DNA of 64,000 nucleotides, taken from positions 1-64,000 of the forward strand of contig NZ_PJIP01000010.1 in the NCBI RefSeq assembly GCF_002929375.1, read 5' to 3'. The position numbers and the translations under genes are program-made. This document shows, one piece after another, positions 1 through 9,173 of the stretch. The stretch is from Arthrobacter sp. DWC3. GTDB taxonomy: Bacteria; Actinomycetota; Actinomycetes; Actinomycetales; Micrococcaceae. The notes under the pieces were generated by a model, which worked only from the letters and a program-made list of their open reading frames with translations, did no database searches and was not told the DNA's origin. How positions within the stretch are numbered: position 1 is the first letter of the stretch; each line of letters begins with the position of its first letter.

Positions 1-594
1 CTGGCCTCGCCGCCGCTGGACTTCCACGTCTCGGACACGTACTTCGTGGTGGCGCACTTCCACTACGTGGTGTTCGGGACGGTCGTGTTCGCCATGTTCG
101 CGGGCTTCTACTTCTGGTGGCCCAAGTTCACCGGCAAGATGCTCAACGAGCGCCTCGGCAAGATCCACTTCTGGATGCTGTTCCTCGGCTTCCACGCCAC
201 CTTCCTCATCCAGCACTGGCTGGGTGTCGAGGGTATGCCCCGCCGGTACGCGGACTACCTGCCCGAGGACGGCTACACGGCCATGAACCAGTTCTCCACC
301 ATCGGGTCCTTCGTGCTCGGCGCCTCGCTGATCCCGTTCTTCTGGAACGTCTACATCACCTGGCGCACCGGCAAGAAGGTCGAGGTGGACGACCCCTGGG
401 GCTTCGGGGCCTCGCTCGAGTGGGCGACGTCGTGCCCGCCGCCGCGCCACAACTTCGTCTCCATCCCACGCATCCGCTCCGAGCGGCCGGCCCTGGACCT
501 GCACCACCCCGAGCTGCAGCAGACGCACACCCCCGATGACAGCGCCATCGGCCAGGCCCTCGGCTCGGCCGACCGGAAGGATGCCAAGGTATGA
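1..594 (+). CDS. ctaD: Cytochrome c oxidase subunit I (aa3 type), C-terminal part
   Basis: The gene enters from the left edge already in frame; about 197 C-terminal residues are present. The sequence [17 protein letters not shown] near residue 14 is the conserved helix X region of heme-copper oxidase subunit I; its HFH histidines are the expected ligands of heme a3 and heme a. Two further membrane helices follow, then a hydrophilic tail. Family knowledge: this subunit reduces O2 and pumps protons in the bcc-aa3 supercomplex. The stop codon overlaps the ATG of the next gene in an ATGA arrangement, so ctaD and ctaF are translationally coupled. The N-terminal two thirds lie outside the window. 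Confidence 0.96.
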   Translation: MASPPLDFHVSDTYFVVAHFHYVVFGTVVFAMFAGFYFWWPKFTGKMLNERLGKIHFWMLFLGFHATFLIQHWLGVEGMPRRYADYLPEDGYTAMNQFSTIGSFVLGASLIPFFWNVYITWRTGKKVEVDDPWGFGASLEWATSCPPPRHNFVSIPRIRSERPALDLHHPELQQTHTPDDSAIGQALGSADRKDAKV

Positions 595-992
595 GGATCG
601 AGAAGAACCTGTTCCTGATCGGTGTCCCGATCTTCGTGCCCATCGCCTTCATCTACGGGTGGCTGACCGAATGGTCGGAGTGGGTCGGCATGATCGGCAT
701 CCTGCTCGTGGGCGGCCTCGCCGGTATGATCGGGTTCTACCTGGCCTTCACCGGCAAGCGCGTCGGAGCACGCCCCGAGGACCGGCTCGACGCCGAGATC
801 CACGAGGGATCCGGCGAGCAGGGCCACTTCAGCCCCTGGAGCTGGTGGCCCCTGGTCCTCGGCCTCGCGGCCGCCACGGGCTTCCTCGGCATCGCGATCG
901 GCTTCTGGATCCTCTACATCGGCCTCGGGCTGGCGGCGATCGCCCTCGTGGGTTGGGTCTTCGAATACAGCCGCGGGTATCACGCCCACTAG
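591..992 (+). CDS. ctaF: Cytochrome c oxidase subunit IV (actinobacterial CtaF)
   Basis: A 133-residue membrane protein with four predicted helices in two hairpins (residues about 8-26, 32-50, 80-102, 105-127), separated by a short polar stretch. Size, topology and position directly after ctaD match the actinobacterial subunit IV of the aa3 oxidase, which is unrelated to the proteobacterial subunit IV. It starts inside the ctaD stop (ATGA) and is followed within 25 bases by a perfect hairpin, so it is the last gene of the ctaD operon. Confidence 0.93.
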   Translation: MRIEKNLFLIGVPIFVPIAFIYGWLTEWSEWVGMIGILLVGGLAGMIGFYLAFTGKRVGARPEDRLDAEIHEGSGEQGHFSPWSWWPLVLGLAAATGFLGIAIGFWILYIGLGLAAIALVGWVFEYSRGYHAH

Positions 993-1016
993 GATCCTCC
1001 GCGCAGCCCACGACAA

Positions 1017-1045
1017 GGGAGCCCGCCATGTGCGGGCTCCCTTTC
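1017..1045 (+). terminator. Rho-independent terminator after ctaF
   Basis: A perfect 10-bp stem (1017-1026 paired with 1032-1041) with a 5-base loop is followed by TTTCG. It closes the ctaD-ctaF transcript 25 bases after the ctaF stop and separates it from the GntR gene. Confidence 0.85.
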
Positions 1046-1119
1046 GTATGGGTACAGTCGGACGGACGACAGTCCCGGCGGACCCCGCCGGGCTACCGGC
1101 GGAGCGAGGAGACCCACCC

Positions 1120-1911
1120 ATGGCCGTGCTGCCGAGGCCCTTCGACGCGGACCGCCTCGACGAGGGCTCCGGGACACCGAAGCACGTCCAGTTGCGGGAG
1201 AGCCTGCGGCGCTACGTGCGCCAGTACGGCGAGCCCGGAGCGGGCATCCCCTCCGAACGCCAGCTGAGCGAGTACTTCGGCGTAGCACGCATGACCGTCC
1301 GGCAGGCCGTCGACGCCCTCGTGGCGGAGGAGGTGCTCGAACGCGTGGTGGGGCTCGGGACGTTCGTGGCGCGCTCCAAGGTGGACCTCCACATGAAGAT
1401 GACCTCCTACACGGAGGAGATGATCCGCCGCGGCATGGTGCCGGATGCCCGCGTCCTCAGCTTCGAACAGCAGGGCGCCACGCCCCTCGTGGCGAGGGAA
1501 CTGCAGATCGAGATCGGCCAGCCCGTGGTGCGATTCCGCCGGCAGCTCCTGGCCGACGGGGAGCCCATGAGCGTGGATGAGAACTTCCTCCCGGCGCACC
1601 GCGTGAAGGGGCTCCTCGACGGCCCGCCGCCAACCTCGCTCTACAACGTGCTCAGCGAGAAGTACGGTCTCGTCATGGAGTGGGGGGAGGACACCATCGA
1701 GGCGACCGCGGCGTCGCCGTCGATCGCCCGCCTGCTCAACGTGGAGATGAACGCCCCGCTCCTCAAGATCCAGCGGCACGCCTACGTGGCGCGCGCGATG
1801 ATCGACTACTCCGTGTCCTACTACCGGGCCGACCGCTACAAGCTGTGGGTGCCCCTGCAGCGCCCGGGTGTCCGCACCCCGCGCGCGTATCGATCCAAGC
1901 GCCTCGGGTAG
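1120..1911 (+). CDS. GntR-family transcriptional regulator with UTRA domain
   Basis: 263 residues. The N-terminal winged helix (about residues 25-90) contains the GntR signature around IPSERQLSEYFGVARMTVRQ. A UTRA ligand-binding domain follows (about 100-250), so it belongs to the HutC/DasR subfamily, whose members usually sense small metabolites such as sugar phosphates or histidine intermediates. ATG 1120 was chosen because GGAGCGAGGA lies about 9 bases upstream; a longer in-frame start at 1030 would fall inside the ctaF terminator. The gene is monocistronic, and its target and ligand cannot be read from the context. The next gene is convergent. Confidence 0.9.
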   Translation: MAVLPRPFDADRLDEGSGTPKHVQLRESLRRYVRQYGEPGAGIPSERQLSEYFGVARMTVRQAVDALVAEEVLERVVGLGTFVARSKVDLHMKMTSYTEEMIRRGMVPDARVLSFEQQGATPLVARELQIEIGQPVVRFRRQLLADGEPMSVDENFLPAHRVKGLLDGPPPTSLYNVLSEKYGLVMEWGEDTIEATAASPSIARLLNVEMNAPLLKIQRHAYVARAMIDYSVSYYRADRYKLWVPLQRPGVRTPRAYRSKRLG

Positions 1912-2003
1912 GGAGCGCGCGAAGCATACCGCGCCGGCGAGGAGGCGATCCCGGCCTCTGCCTCGCTGCGCGGGACGCCGGACGCCCCGGTGCCCGGGGG
2001 CGG

Positions 2004-3014
2004 TCAGGGAGCGAGGTCGCCGACGATCGCGGCTGCCGGCCCCGTGCGGGCCGTGCGGTAGCCGGTGCCGGCCCACAGGTGGAGGGCCTGCGGATCGTTC
2101 GCGGCCGCGGCCGCGGCGCGGATCGGCGCCGTCATGTGGTGGATCTGCGGGTAGGCGTGCCCGGTGACGTCGTGCTCCGCCATGAACCGGTTCCGCAGCC
2201 CACGCGCGGGCCTGCCGGTGAACGCGCGCGTCACTCCCGTCGCCGTGAACGCCGGGTCGCGCAGCGCTGAGCGGTGGGTGGGCGAGGTGCCTGCTTCATC
2301 GGCCAGGAGTAGGGCGGTGCCCACCTGGACGGCAGCGGCACCCGCGTCGAGCATCGCGCGGACCTGACCGCGGGTGCCGATGCCGCCGGCTGCGATCAGA
2401 GGAAGATCGACGGCGCTCCGGATCGCTCCGACGAGGTCGGGGAGCGGTTCCGTGCCAGGTTCCGCGGCGGGGTCGAAGGTGGCCCGGTGGCCGCCGGCGT
2501 CGGGTCCCTGCACGATCAGGATCCTCGCTCCACGGGCGGCGGCCGTCCGTGCTTCGGACCGCGAGGTCACGGTGACGGCGGTGAGGATGCCGAGCACGTC
2601 GAGCTCGTGCAGCACGGCGGCGTCGGGGCAGTCGAAGGTGAAGGACACGGCGTCGGGCCTCAGGTCACGGAGGACGTCGACCTTCCCGCACAGGGCGTCG
2701 TCGTCCCACCTGGGGGTCCCGACCTCCACGCCGTACCGGTCGGCATCGTGCTGCAGTTCCCCCCGGTAGGCCCTGAGCGCGCCCTCGTCGGGCCGGTTGG
2801 CGGCCACGACGAACAGGTTCACCCCGATCGGGCCGCGCGTGAGGCCCCTGGTGGTGGTGATCTGGTCCGCGAGCTGCTGCGGCGTCCTGTTGCCACCCGC
2901 GAGGAAGCCCAGGCCGCCGGCGTCGGTCACGGCGGCCACGAGCTCCGGGGTGGACGGCCCTCCGGCCATGGGCGCGCCGATGATCGGCCGCTCGAGGGCG
3001 AGGGGCAGGGCCAC
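2004..3014 (-). CDS. Nitronate monooxygenase (2-nitropropane dioxygenase family)
   Basis: About 336 residues forming an FMN-binding TIM barrel. Near the N-terminus ALERPIIGAPMAGG is the typical first strand of the family. VQGPDAGGHRA at mid-protein supplies the conserved GGH histidine region, and LIAAGGIGTRGQVRAML plus AAAVQVGTALLLADE form the phosphate-binding end. The family oxidises alkyl nitronates (propionate 3-nitronate in many cases) and protects against nitro toxins. The start is taken as GTG 3014 where homology begins; no clear Shine-Dalgarno is seen, so coupling to the small upstream ORF is possible. Confidence 0.88.
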   Translation of the reverse strand: MALPLALERPIIGAPMAGGPSTPELVAAVTDAGGLGFLAGGNRTPQQLADQITTTRGLTRGPIGVNLFVVAANRPDEGALRAYRGELQHDADRYGVEVGTPRWDDDALCGKVDVLRDLRPDAVSFTFDCPDAAVLHELDVLGILTAVTVTSRSEARTAAARGARILIVQGPDAGGHRATFDPAAEPGTEPLPDLVGAIRSAVDLPLIAAGGIGTRGQVRAMLDAGAAAVQVGTALLLADEAGTSPTHRSALRDPAFTATGVTRAFTGRPARGLRNRFMAEHDVTGHAYPQIHHMTAPIRAAAAAANDPQALHLWAGTGYRTARTGPAAAIVGDLAP

Positions 3015-3033
3015 GGCGCCGGCCCGGACCCGG

Positions 3034-3324
3034 CTAATCGGAGGAGGGGCGTTGCGCGGGTGCCCTGCGTTGCGCGTAGTGGTGGCCCGCGGAATCCGTG
3101 TGGACGTCGATGGGGCGGAGCGCCTCGTCCGCGCTGTCCTCGGCGGCGTCGTGCAGGTGGACCACGGGACTCCCATCGTCGGTGCGGTCCGCAGGTCCGA
3201 GGAACGACCGGGCGGCAGCATCGAGCCCGTCGAAGAGGGACCTCCGGACCTTCGCCTCCTCCATCGGGGTGGACGACGGGTGGATGCGGTGCATGTGTTT
3301 CCGTTGCTTGCGATGAATTTCCAT
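3034..3324 (-). CDS. Small hypothetical protein upstream of nitronate monooxygenase
   Basis: A 96-residue ORF on the same strand as the nitronate monooxygenase gene, ending 20 bases before it. The composition is protein-like rather than arginine-rich shadow: a basic N-terminus (MEIHRKQRKHMHRIHPSS), an amphipathic stretch EEAKVRRSLFDGLDAAARSFLG, then an acidic, histidine-containing tail. AGGTG precedes the ATG by about 5 bases. No family is recognised and there is no membrane segment or signal peptide. A shorter version from the internal methionine near 3264 is possible. Confidence 0.4.
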   Translation of the reverse strand: MEIHRKQRKHMHRIHPSSTPMEEAKVRRSLFDGLDAAARSFLGPADRTDDGSPVVHLHDAAEDSADEALRPIDVHTDSAGHHYAQRRAPAQRPSSD

Positions 3325-3356
3325 CGGACACCTGATTCGTGGTGGGGGGCCACGGT

Positions 3357-4103
3357 CTACTCCTTGGGAACCCCATGATCCCGGGTCGTGTCCCACCCGC
3401 TCCTCATCGGCCGGTCCCACTCCGCGGTCCTCGGATCAGGGGTCCCGGCGGCGGTGCGCCGGGTGAGGATCAGGTGGACGACTCCGCGCGGTGAGGGGGT
3501 CGCCTCGATGTGGAAGCGCTGCTCGAGCCCTTCCAGGCCGTCCCAGAGCCGCTCGCCCCGGCCCAGCAGGATCGGCACGACGACGATGTGCAGATGGTCG
3601 ATGAGGTCGGCGTCGAGGAACTGCCGCACCGTGCCGACGCCGCCACCGATCCGCACGTCGAGACCGGGGGCCAGCGCGCGGGCCCGCTCGAGCGCCGCAG
3701 CAGGTTCGGCGTCGACGAAGTGGAAGGTGGTGCCGCCGTCCATCACGAGGACCGGCCGGGGGTGGTGGGTCAGCACGACCACAGGGGTGCGGAACACCGG
3801 GGTGTCGCCCCACCAGCCCTTCCACTCCTCGTCCTCCCAGGGGCCCCGCTGGGGACCGAACTTGTTCCGCCCCATGATCTCCACGCCGACGCCGGGTTTC
3901 CACGCACGGGCGAACGCCTCGTCGACGCCGGTAGATCCATCACCCTCCCCGGGCAGGCCCATCGCACGGAAGGTGCGCGTGCCGAAGGCCCACTCCATCA
4001 GACGCATGCCCGCGTGGCCGAAGGGGGCCTCCAGGCGCTGGCCCTCACCCGTGCCGAAACCGTCGAGGGAGATCGAGAAGTTGTGCACGCGGACGAGGGA
4101 CAT
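3357..4103 (-). CDS. Dihydrofolate-reductase-like protein (RibD C-terminal domain family)
   Basis: 248 residues of the RibD-C/DHFR-like fold. It begins VRVHNFSISLDGFGTG, the usual N-terminal strand of this family, has a central MGRNKFGP segment, and contains GGGVGTVRQFLDADLIDHLHIVVVPILLGRGERLW, which matches the NADPH-binding and C-terminal strands. Members are uncharacterised NADPH-dependent reductases common in actinobacteria; this is not the folate-pathway DHFR. ATG 4103 was selected because AGGAG lies 6 bases upstream; the in-frame start at 4136 has none. Convergent neighbours are absent and no operon is evident. Confidence 0.85.
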   Translation of the reverse strand: MSLVRVHNFSISLDGFGTGEGQRLEAPFGHAGMRLMEWAFGTRTFRAMGLPGEGDGSTGVDEAFARAWKPGVGVEIMGRNKFGPQRGPWEDEEWKGWWGDTPVFRTPVVVLTHHPRPVLVMDGGTTFHFVDAEPAAALERARALAPGLDVRIGGGVGTVRQFLDADLIDHLHIVVVPILLGRGERLWDGLEGLEQRFHIEATPSPRGVVHLILTRRTAAGTPDPRTAEWDRPMRSGWDTTRDHGVPKE

Positions 4104-4160
4104 CGGGACTCCTGGCGCTGGGTCGTTGGCGATCACTCTAGGGTGATGCGGACCAGCGGC

Positions 4161-4778
4161 TCAAGGCAGGGGTGCTGCGAGGAGCGCGAACGCACTCCCG
4201 ATGACCGCTCCGACGACGGATCCGGCGACCACCTGACCGGGCGTGTGCGCCGAGAGGCGCACACGGGACCAGCCCACGGCCGCAGGGACCAGCATGAGCG
4301 GGACCGCCGAGACGCCGACGAGGCCCAGGGCGCCGACGGCGACGAACACGGCGACGGCCGAGTGTGCGGAGAGCTTCCACCACAGGTTCACCACCAGCAC
4401 GGACACGACGCCCGCCACCGTGCAGATCACCGCCACGACGAGCAGCCGAGGAGCGTCCAGGGCGACGAGCAGGGCGAGCCCGACGCCGATCGACACGAGC
4501 GTGCCTGCGAGGACGGGGGAGCGCTGCCGGCGGTCGCTGATGTGGTGGTCGACCAGCCGCCCGCGACGCACCAGGAGGAGCACGCCGAGCAGGGGGAGCG
4601 CGGTGGTGAAGGCGACCGCCACGGCGGCAAGGAGTACGCTCCCGGGCCAGGCCGCGGACTGCAGCGCCGCGGCGGCCAGGAACAAGGTCAGGAGGACGGC
4701 GGGCGCGAAGATCTCGCTCACGGTGGCCGCGAGCCTGTCCGTCGTCGAGCCGATCCGGGCCGTGGAAGGACCGCTCAT
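4161..4778 (-). CDS. PAP2-superfamily-like membrane protein
   Basis: 205 residues, largely hydrophobic, with about six membrane helices. The regions KLSAHSAVAVFVAVGALG and WSRVRLSAHTPGQVVAG correspond to the PSGH and SR-x5-H-x3-D motifs of the phosphatidic-acid-phosphatase type 2 superfamily. The terminal Asp of the last motif is Gln here and the first motif reads SAHS, so classical phosphatase chemistry is doubtful. GAGGGG precedes the ATG. It sits downstream of the qcrB terminator region on the same strand but is separated from qcrB by about 100 bases running the other way in transcription order. Function unknown. Confidence 0.75.
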   Translation of the reverse strand: MSGPSTARIGSTTDRLAATVSEIFAPAVLLTLFLAAAALQSAAWPGSVLLAAVAVAFTTALPLLGVLLLVRRGRLVDHHISDRRQRSPVLAGTLVSIGVGLALLVALDAPRLLVVAVICTVAGVVSVLVVNLWWKLSAHSAVAVFVAVGALGLVGVSAVPLMLVPAAVGWSRVRLSAHTPGQVVAGSVVGAVIGSAFALLAAPLP

Positions 4779-4813
4779 GCGGATCCCCTCTCATCGGGTG
4801 GGGCGGGAACGAC

Positions 4814-4844
4814 GAAGGACCCGGACGCGAGGTCCGGGCCCTTC
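4814..4844 (-). terminator. Hairpin terminator after qcrB
   Basis: An inverted repeat (GAAGG-A-CCCGGAC against GTCCGGG-C-CCTTC, one mismatch) lies 31 bases beyond the qcrB stop codon and ends the ctaE-qcrCAB transcript. There is no long U tract, as is common in actinobacteria. Confidence 0.65.
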
Positions 4845-4874
4845 GATCGGTACTTCGGTGACCAGCGCCGGGTG

Positions 4875-6557
4875 CTAGTGGCTCGCGATCGACTCGCGGT
4901 CCTTCGCGCCGGCGACCTCGTCGTGGTGGTCGCCGTGCGAGGCGGCCAGTTCCTTCGGCGTCACAGGCGCCACACGGTCCTCGAAGAAGAAGCGCGAGAT
5001 GCGGCCGTGCGCCTTGTCGAGGAGGCTCACCTTGCCGTCGGCGCCCGGCGTGGGCACCATGACCTCGGGTGACTCGAAGGCGACGAGCTGGTAGCGCTTG
5101 TAGTCGTCGACCTGCTCGTGGACCTCGATGAACTCGCCGTGGGGCAGGCGCACGATGCGTCCTGTCTCGCGGCCGTGCAGGGCGATCTCGCGGTCCTTGC
5201 GCTGCAGGGCCAGGGCGATGCGCCGGGCCACCATGAAGGCGAGGACGGGGCCGAAGAACACCAGGAAGCGCAGCCAGTAGGTCACATCATTCAGTGACAC
5301 CAGGAAGTGCGTGGCGATGAGGTCGGAGCTGGCAGCGGCCCAGAGGACGCAGTAGAACGTGACGCCGGCGACGCCGATGGCGGTGCGGGTGGGAGCGTTG
5401 CGCGGGCGGTTCAGCAGGTGGTGCTCACGCTTGTCCTTCGTCACCCAGGCCTCGATCCACGGCCAGGCGAACATCAGGGTGAAGACGATCATCGCTGGGA
5501 CGAGTGCGGGGATCAGGACGTTCAGGGAGAGCGCGTTGACGCCCCACGGGAACGGGATCATGAACTCGAAGTCGAAGTTGCCGATCGTCCCGGGCATGAG
5601 GCGCAGGGCGCCGTCCACCCATCCGATGTACCAGTCGGGCTGGGTACCGGCGGACACGGGGGAGGGGTCGTACGGCCCGTAGTTCCAGATCGGGTTGATG
5701 GTGAACGCTGCGGCGATCGCGGCGAGCACACCGAACACGATGAAGAAGAAGCCGCCGGCCTTCGCCGCGTAGACCGGGCCCACGGGGTAGCCCACCACGT
5801 TCGTGTTCGTCCGGCCGGGGCCGGGGAACTGGGAGTGCTTGTGCAGCACCACCATGAACAGGTGGATGCCGATGAGCAGCAGGATCACCGCGGGAATCAG
5901 GAGGATGTGCAGCACGTACAGGCGACCGATGATCATGGTGCCCGGGAACTCCCCACCGAAGAGGAAGAAGCTCAGGTAGGTGCCGACCACCGGAATGGCC
6001 TTCATGACGCCGTCGATGATGCGCAGGCCGTTACCGGACAGCAGGTCGTCGGGGAGGGAGTAGCCGGTGAAGCCGGCGGCGAGGCTCAGGATGAGGAGGA
6101 TGCAGCCGACCACCCAGTTGAACTCGCGCGGGCGGCGGAACGCACCGGTGAAGAACACGCGGAGCATGTGCACGGCGACCGATGCCACGAACAGCAGTGC
6201 TGCCCAGTGGTGGATCTGCCGCATGAACAGGCCGCCGCGGACGTCGAAGGAGATGTCCAGCGATGACGCGTACGCCACCGACATTTCGACGCCGCGGAGG
6301 GGCAGGTAGCTGCCCTCGTAGTGCGTCTCCGCCATCGACGGGTCGTAGAAGAAGGTGAGGAAGGTGCCGGAGATCAGGAGGATGACGAAGGTGTACAGCG
6401 CCACCTCACCGAACATGAAGGTCCAGTGGTCGGGGAAGATCTTCCGGCCGAATTCCTTGACGATCCCCGAGCCGCCGACCCGCGAGTCGACGTAGTCGGT
6501 GACCTTGCCCACGCGCGTCTTCGGCACGTAGGTCGGCGTAGCAGTAGAGCTGCTCAT
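4875..6557 (-). CDS. qcrB: Cytochrome bc1 complex cytochrome b subunit
   Basis: 560 residues, the length typical of actinobacterial QcrB, which has an extended C-terminus. The N-terminal half carries the four-helix heme-binding bundle with RQIHHWAALLFVASVAVHMLRVF (His ligands of the two b hemes), followed by FTGYSLPDDLLSGNGLRI and the second His pair near RLYVLHILLIPAVILLLIGIHLFMVVLHKHSQ. Family role: quinol oxidation in the bcc-aa3 supercomplex; this is the subunit hit by Q203/telacebec in mycobacteria. It starts one base after the qcrA stop, so the two are coupled. It is the last gene of the operon. Confidence 0.98.
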   Translation of the reverse strand: MSSSTATPTYVPKTRVGKVTDYVDSRVGGSGIVKEFGRKIFPDHWTFMFGEVALYTFVILLISGTFLTFFYDPSMAETHYEGSYLPLRGVEMSVAYASSLDISFDVRGGLFMRQIHHWAALLFVASVAVHMLRVFFTGAFRRPREFNWVVGCILLILSLAAGFTGYSLPDDLLSGNGLRIIDGVMKAIPVVGTYLSFFLFGGEFPGTMIIGRLYVLHILLIPAVILLLIGIHLFMVVLHKHSQFPGPGRTNTNVVGYPVGPVYAAKAGGFFFIVFGVLAAIAAAFTINPIWNYGPYDPSPVSAGTQPDWYIGWVDGALRLMPGTIGNFDFEFMIPFPWGVNALSLNVLIPALVPAMIVFTLMFAWPWIEAWVTKDKREHHLLNRPRNAPTRTAIGVAGVTFYCVLWAAASSDLIATHFLVSLNDVTYWLRFLVFFGPVLAFMVARRIALALQRKDREIALHGRETGRIVRLPHGEFIEVHEQVDDYKRYQLVAFESPEVMVPTPGADGKVSLLDKAHGRISRFFFEDRVAPVTPKELAASHGDHHDEVAGAKDRESIASH

Positions 6558-6558
6558 G

Positions 6559-7581
6559 TCAGCCTCGCTCCCAGAAACTAGGTCCTACGGGTTCTTGGAA
6601 ATCGCTTGACGCGACGAGGTAGCCCTCGTCGTCGACTTCGATGGGTAGCTGTGGCAGCGGCCGTGCAGCCGGTCCGAAGATGACCTTGCATTCCTGCTCG
6701 AGGTCGAAGGTGGACTGGTGACACGGGCACAGCAGGTGGTGTGTCTGCTGTTCGTAGAGCGCTACCGGGCAGCCGACGTGCGTGCAGATCTTGGAATACG
6801 CAACAATTCCGTCGTAGCCCCAGTTCTCCCGTCCAGGAGAGGGATTGAGCTCCTCGGGGTCGAGGCGCATGAGCAGGACGACTGCCTTCGCCTTCTCCTC
6901 GAGCTTGTTCTCGACCTCGTTGAGGCCTTCGGGGATGACATGGAACGCCGACCCGACCGTCACGTCGGAGGCGAGGATGGGTGTGCCGCTCGGGTCGCGG
7001 GTCAGGCGGACGCCCGTGTCCCACATGGTCTGCTTCAGCGAGTTGCCGGGCAGGGGTCCGAGGTCGCGGAAGATCGCGATCGCCGGCAGGGGAGCGAGGA
7101 TGGCCGCCCCGAGGAGGGTATTGCGGATCAGCGGCCGGCGCTTGATGCCCGACTCGTCGAGGATGTCGTTGACGATCTTCTCGGCGTCCTGGCGATCGCT
7201 CTCGGGCCGGATCTCGTGACGGCTCTCCGTCACCTCGTGATCGGGCATGAGCGTCTTGGCCCAGTGCACGATCCCGACGCCGATACCGAGCATCGCGAAG
7301 GCGGTGCCGAGACCGAGCAGCAGGTTCTGCAGGCGCAGACGCTCCACGGTCTCGTTCAGCGGGATGAAGAAGTAGCCGACGAAGAAGAGCAGGGTCCCGA
7401 GGATCGAGATGAGGAACAGCAGGGCCACCTGCCGCTCGGCGCGCTTCTCGGCGCTGCGGCTGCGGTCCGACAGGCGCGGCCGGTGCGGGGGGAGGCCCGG
7501 GTTCTCGAACTGGTCCAGCTCGCGGCCCGGCGTGGCGACGGTAACCGAGGTCCCGGGAGCGCCGTGACTAGAGTCGGCCAT
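6559..7581 (-). CDS. qcrA: Cytochrome bc1 complex Rieske iron-sulfur subunit
   Basis: About 340 residues. Three membrane helices (about residues 52-72, 84-110, 150-172) replace the single anchor of mitochondrial Rieske proteins, as expected for actinobacteria. The 2Fe-2S motifs CTHVGCP and CPCHQSTFDL are intact, giving the two Cys and two His ligands. It transfers electrons from quinol to the diheme QcrC. ATG 7581 is used; an in-frame ATG at 7593 directly after AAGAAGG is an alternative that would add four residues. It lies between qcrC and qcrB in the conserved order. Confidence 0.97.
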   Translation of the reverse strand: MADSSHGAPGTSVTVATPGRELDQFENPGLPPHRPRLSDRSRSAEKRAERQVALLFLISILGTLLFFVGYFFIPLNETVERLRLQNLLLGLGTAFAMLGIGVGIVHWAKTLMPDHEVTESRHEIRPESDRQDAEKIVNDILDESGIKRRPLIRNTLLGAAILAPLPAIAIFRDLGPLPGNSLKQTMWDTGVRLTRDPSGTPILASDVTVGSAFHVIPEGLNEVENKLEEKAKAVVLLMRLDPEELNPSPGRENWGYDGIVAYSKICTHVGCPVALYEQQTHHLLCPCHQSTFDLEQECKVIFGPAARPLPQLPIEVDDEGYLVASSDFQEPVGPSFWERG

Positions 7582-7656
7582 GATCCCTCTCATCCTTCTT
7601 CAGGTACTGCATTCGAAAGTCTGTCTTGAATTCGTTCACGGTGAGCGCGTGGATGG

Positions 7657-8496
7657 TCAGGATGACCGCGACGTGAGCCACACGGTGAAGGCGATGATGA
7701 CGCCCAGGCCGGCGACCCAGATGAACAGGCCCTCGGAGACCGGGCCGAGCGAGCCGAGGTCGGCTCCGCCCGGGGAGCCCTGCTCCTCGATGGTCTTGAG
7801 GAACGCGATGATGTCCTGCTTGTCCTCGGGGGCGATGTTCGCGTCGTTGAACACGGGCATGTTCTGCGGGCCCGTGACCATGGCCTCGTAGATGTGCTTC
7901 TCGGAGGTGCCGTCGATCGACGGGGCGAACTTGCCCTGCGTGAGGGCGCCGCCGGCCGCAGCAGCGTTGTGGCACATGGCGCAGTTCACGCGGAACAGCT
8001 CGCCGCCCCTCGATGCGTCACCTTCGGACGCGTCCAGGATCTCCTCGGAGGGGATCGCGGGACCGGCTCCGAGGGATGCCACGTACGCGGAGAGCTGGCC
8101 GATCTGCTCGTCGGTGAACTGGACGGGCTTGGCCTGCGCCTGGGGGCCGTCCATCTGCATGGGCATGCGGCCGGTCCCGACCTGGAAGTCGACGGAGGCC
8201 GCACCGACGCCGACGAGCGACGGTGCCGCCTGCGAGCCGGTGGCGCCCATGCCGTGGCAGGAGGCGCAGTTCGCGGAGAACAGCTTGCTGCCCTCCTCGA
8301 CGTCGTCGGCCGTGAACGTGGTGGTCTGCGCCTGCGCTTCGTTGGCGGTGCTGGCGGCGGCGTAGAGCCCGCCGGTGACGAGGAGCGCCATCAGGAGCAG
8401 CGCGAACGCTGCAAGTGGGTGACGCCGCCTCTGGGAGAGTGCCTTCACGGAGTGGTTCCTGCCTTTTGTGGTACCAGAGCTGCTGGAGTTCTTCAT
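7657..8496 (-). CDS. qcrC: Cytochrome bc1 complex diheme cytochrome c subunit
   Basis: 279 residues with an N-terminal signal anchor (HPLAAFALLLMALLVTGGLYAAAS), two c-type heme motifs (CASCH and CAMCH) and a C-terminal membrane helix ending in WLTSRSS. The duplicated heme domain replaces a soluble cytochrome c and passes electrons directly to the aa3 oxidase. The ATG at 8496 has GAGGTAG 6 bases upstream. A GTG at 8448, preceded by AGGAA, would start at VKALSQRRRHPL; I recall homologues starting there, so the first 16 residues are uncertain. Confidence 0.97.
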   Translation of the reverse strand: MKNSSSSGTTKGRNHSVKALSQRRRHPLAAFALLLMALLVTGGLYAAASTANEAQAQTTTFTADDVEEGSKLFSANCASCHGMGATGSQAAPSLVGVGAASVDFQVGTGRMPMQMDGPQAQAKPVQFTDEQIGQLSAYVASLGAGPAIPSEEILDASEGDASRGGELFRVNCAMCHNAAAAGGALTQGKFAPSIDGTSEKHIYEAMVTGPQNMPVFNDANIAPEDKQDIIAFLKTIEEQGSPGGADLGSLGPVSEGLFIWVAGLGVIIAFTVWLTSRSS

Positions 8497-8534
8497 TGAA
8501 TTCTACCTCTAGTAGAAGAGTTTACGTGAGGCAG

Positions 8535-9173
8535 TTACTGAAGGAAGTAGATGATGATGAACAGGCCGATCCAGACGACGTCGACGAAGTGCCAGTAGTA
8601 GGACGTCACGATGGCCGACGTGGCCTCGAAGTGGCCGAACTGGCGGGCGATGAACGCGCGGCCGATGATGAACAGGAAGGCGATGAGCCCGCCGATCACG
8701 TGGATCCCGTGGAAGCCGGTGGTCATGTAGAAGGCCGACCCGAAGGCGTTGGAGGACAGCGCGACGCCCTCGGACACCAGCTCCGCGTACTCGTAGGCCT
8801 GCACCGAGACGAAGATCGCGCCCATGAAGAAGGTGAGCAGGAACCACTCGACCATGCCCCAGCGCGCGAGGGCGAAGACGCCGCCCGTGCGGCGCGGCTG
8901 CAGGCGCTCGGCGGCGAACACGCCGAACTGGCAGCTGAAGGAGCTCGACACCAGGATGATGGTGTTGACGAGGGCGAACGGCACGTTCAGCTTCTCGGTC
9001 TCCATGGCCCACAGCTCGCTGGAGGTGGAGCGCAGGGTGAAGTACATGGCAAAGAGGCCGGCGAAGAACATCAGCTCGCTGGACAGCCACACCACGGTTC
9101 CGACGGAGACCATGTTGGGGCGGTTGAGTGCGGGATGCGGGGCGGCGCTGGGGGCTTGGGTCGCGGATGTCAC
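8535..9173 (-). CDS. ctaE: Cytochrome c oxidase subunit III
   Basis: 212 residues. The segment [18 protein letters not shown] near residue 30 and the histidine-rich helices [15 protein letters not shown] and [15 protein letters not shown] are hallmarks of heme-copper oxidase subunit III; five membrane helices are predicted, as in the short actinobacterial version. It is the first gene of the ctaE-qcrC-qcrA-qcrB operon. It begins with GTG and has no Shine-Dalgarno; a CATAAT hexamer ends 6 bases before the start, so the mRNA is probably leaderless. Confidence 0.97.
   Translation of the reverse strand: MTSATQAPSAAPHPALNRPNMVSVGTVVWLSSELMFFAGLFAMYFTLRSTSSELWAMETEKLNVPFALVNTIILVSSSFSCQFGVFAAERLQPRRTGGVFALARWGMVEWFLLTFFMGAIFVSVQAYEYAELVSEGVALSSNAFGSAFYMTTGFHGIHVIGGLIAFLFIIGRAFIARQFGHFEATSAIVTSYYWHFVDVVWIGLFIIIYFLQ

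Noticed and set aside
1030-1119. An upstream start for the GntR gene at 1030
   Set aside because: It lies inside the ctaF terminator hairpin; ATG 1120 has a good ribosome binding site.
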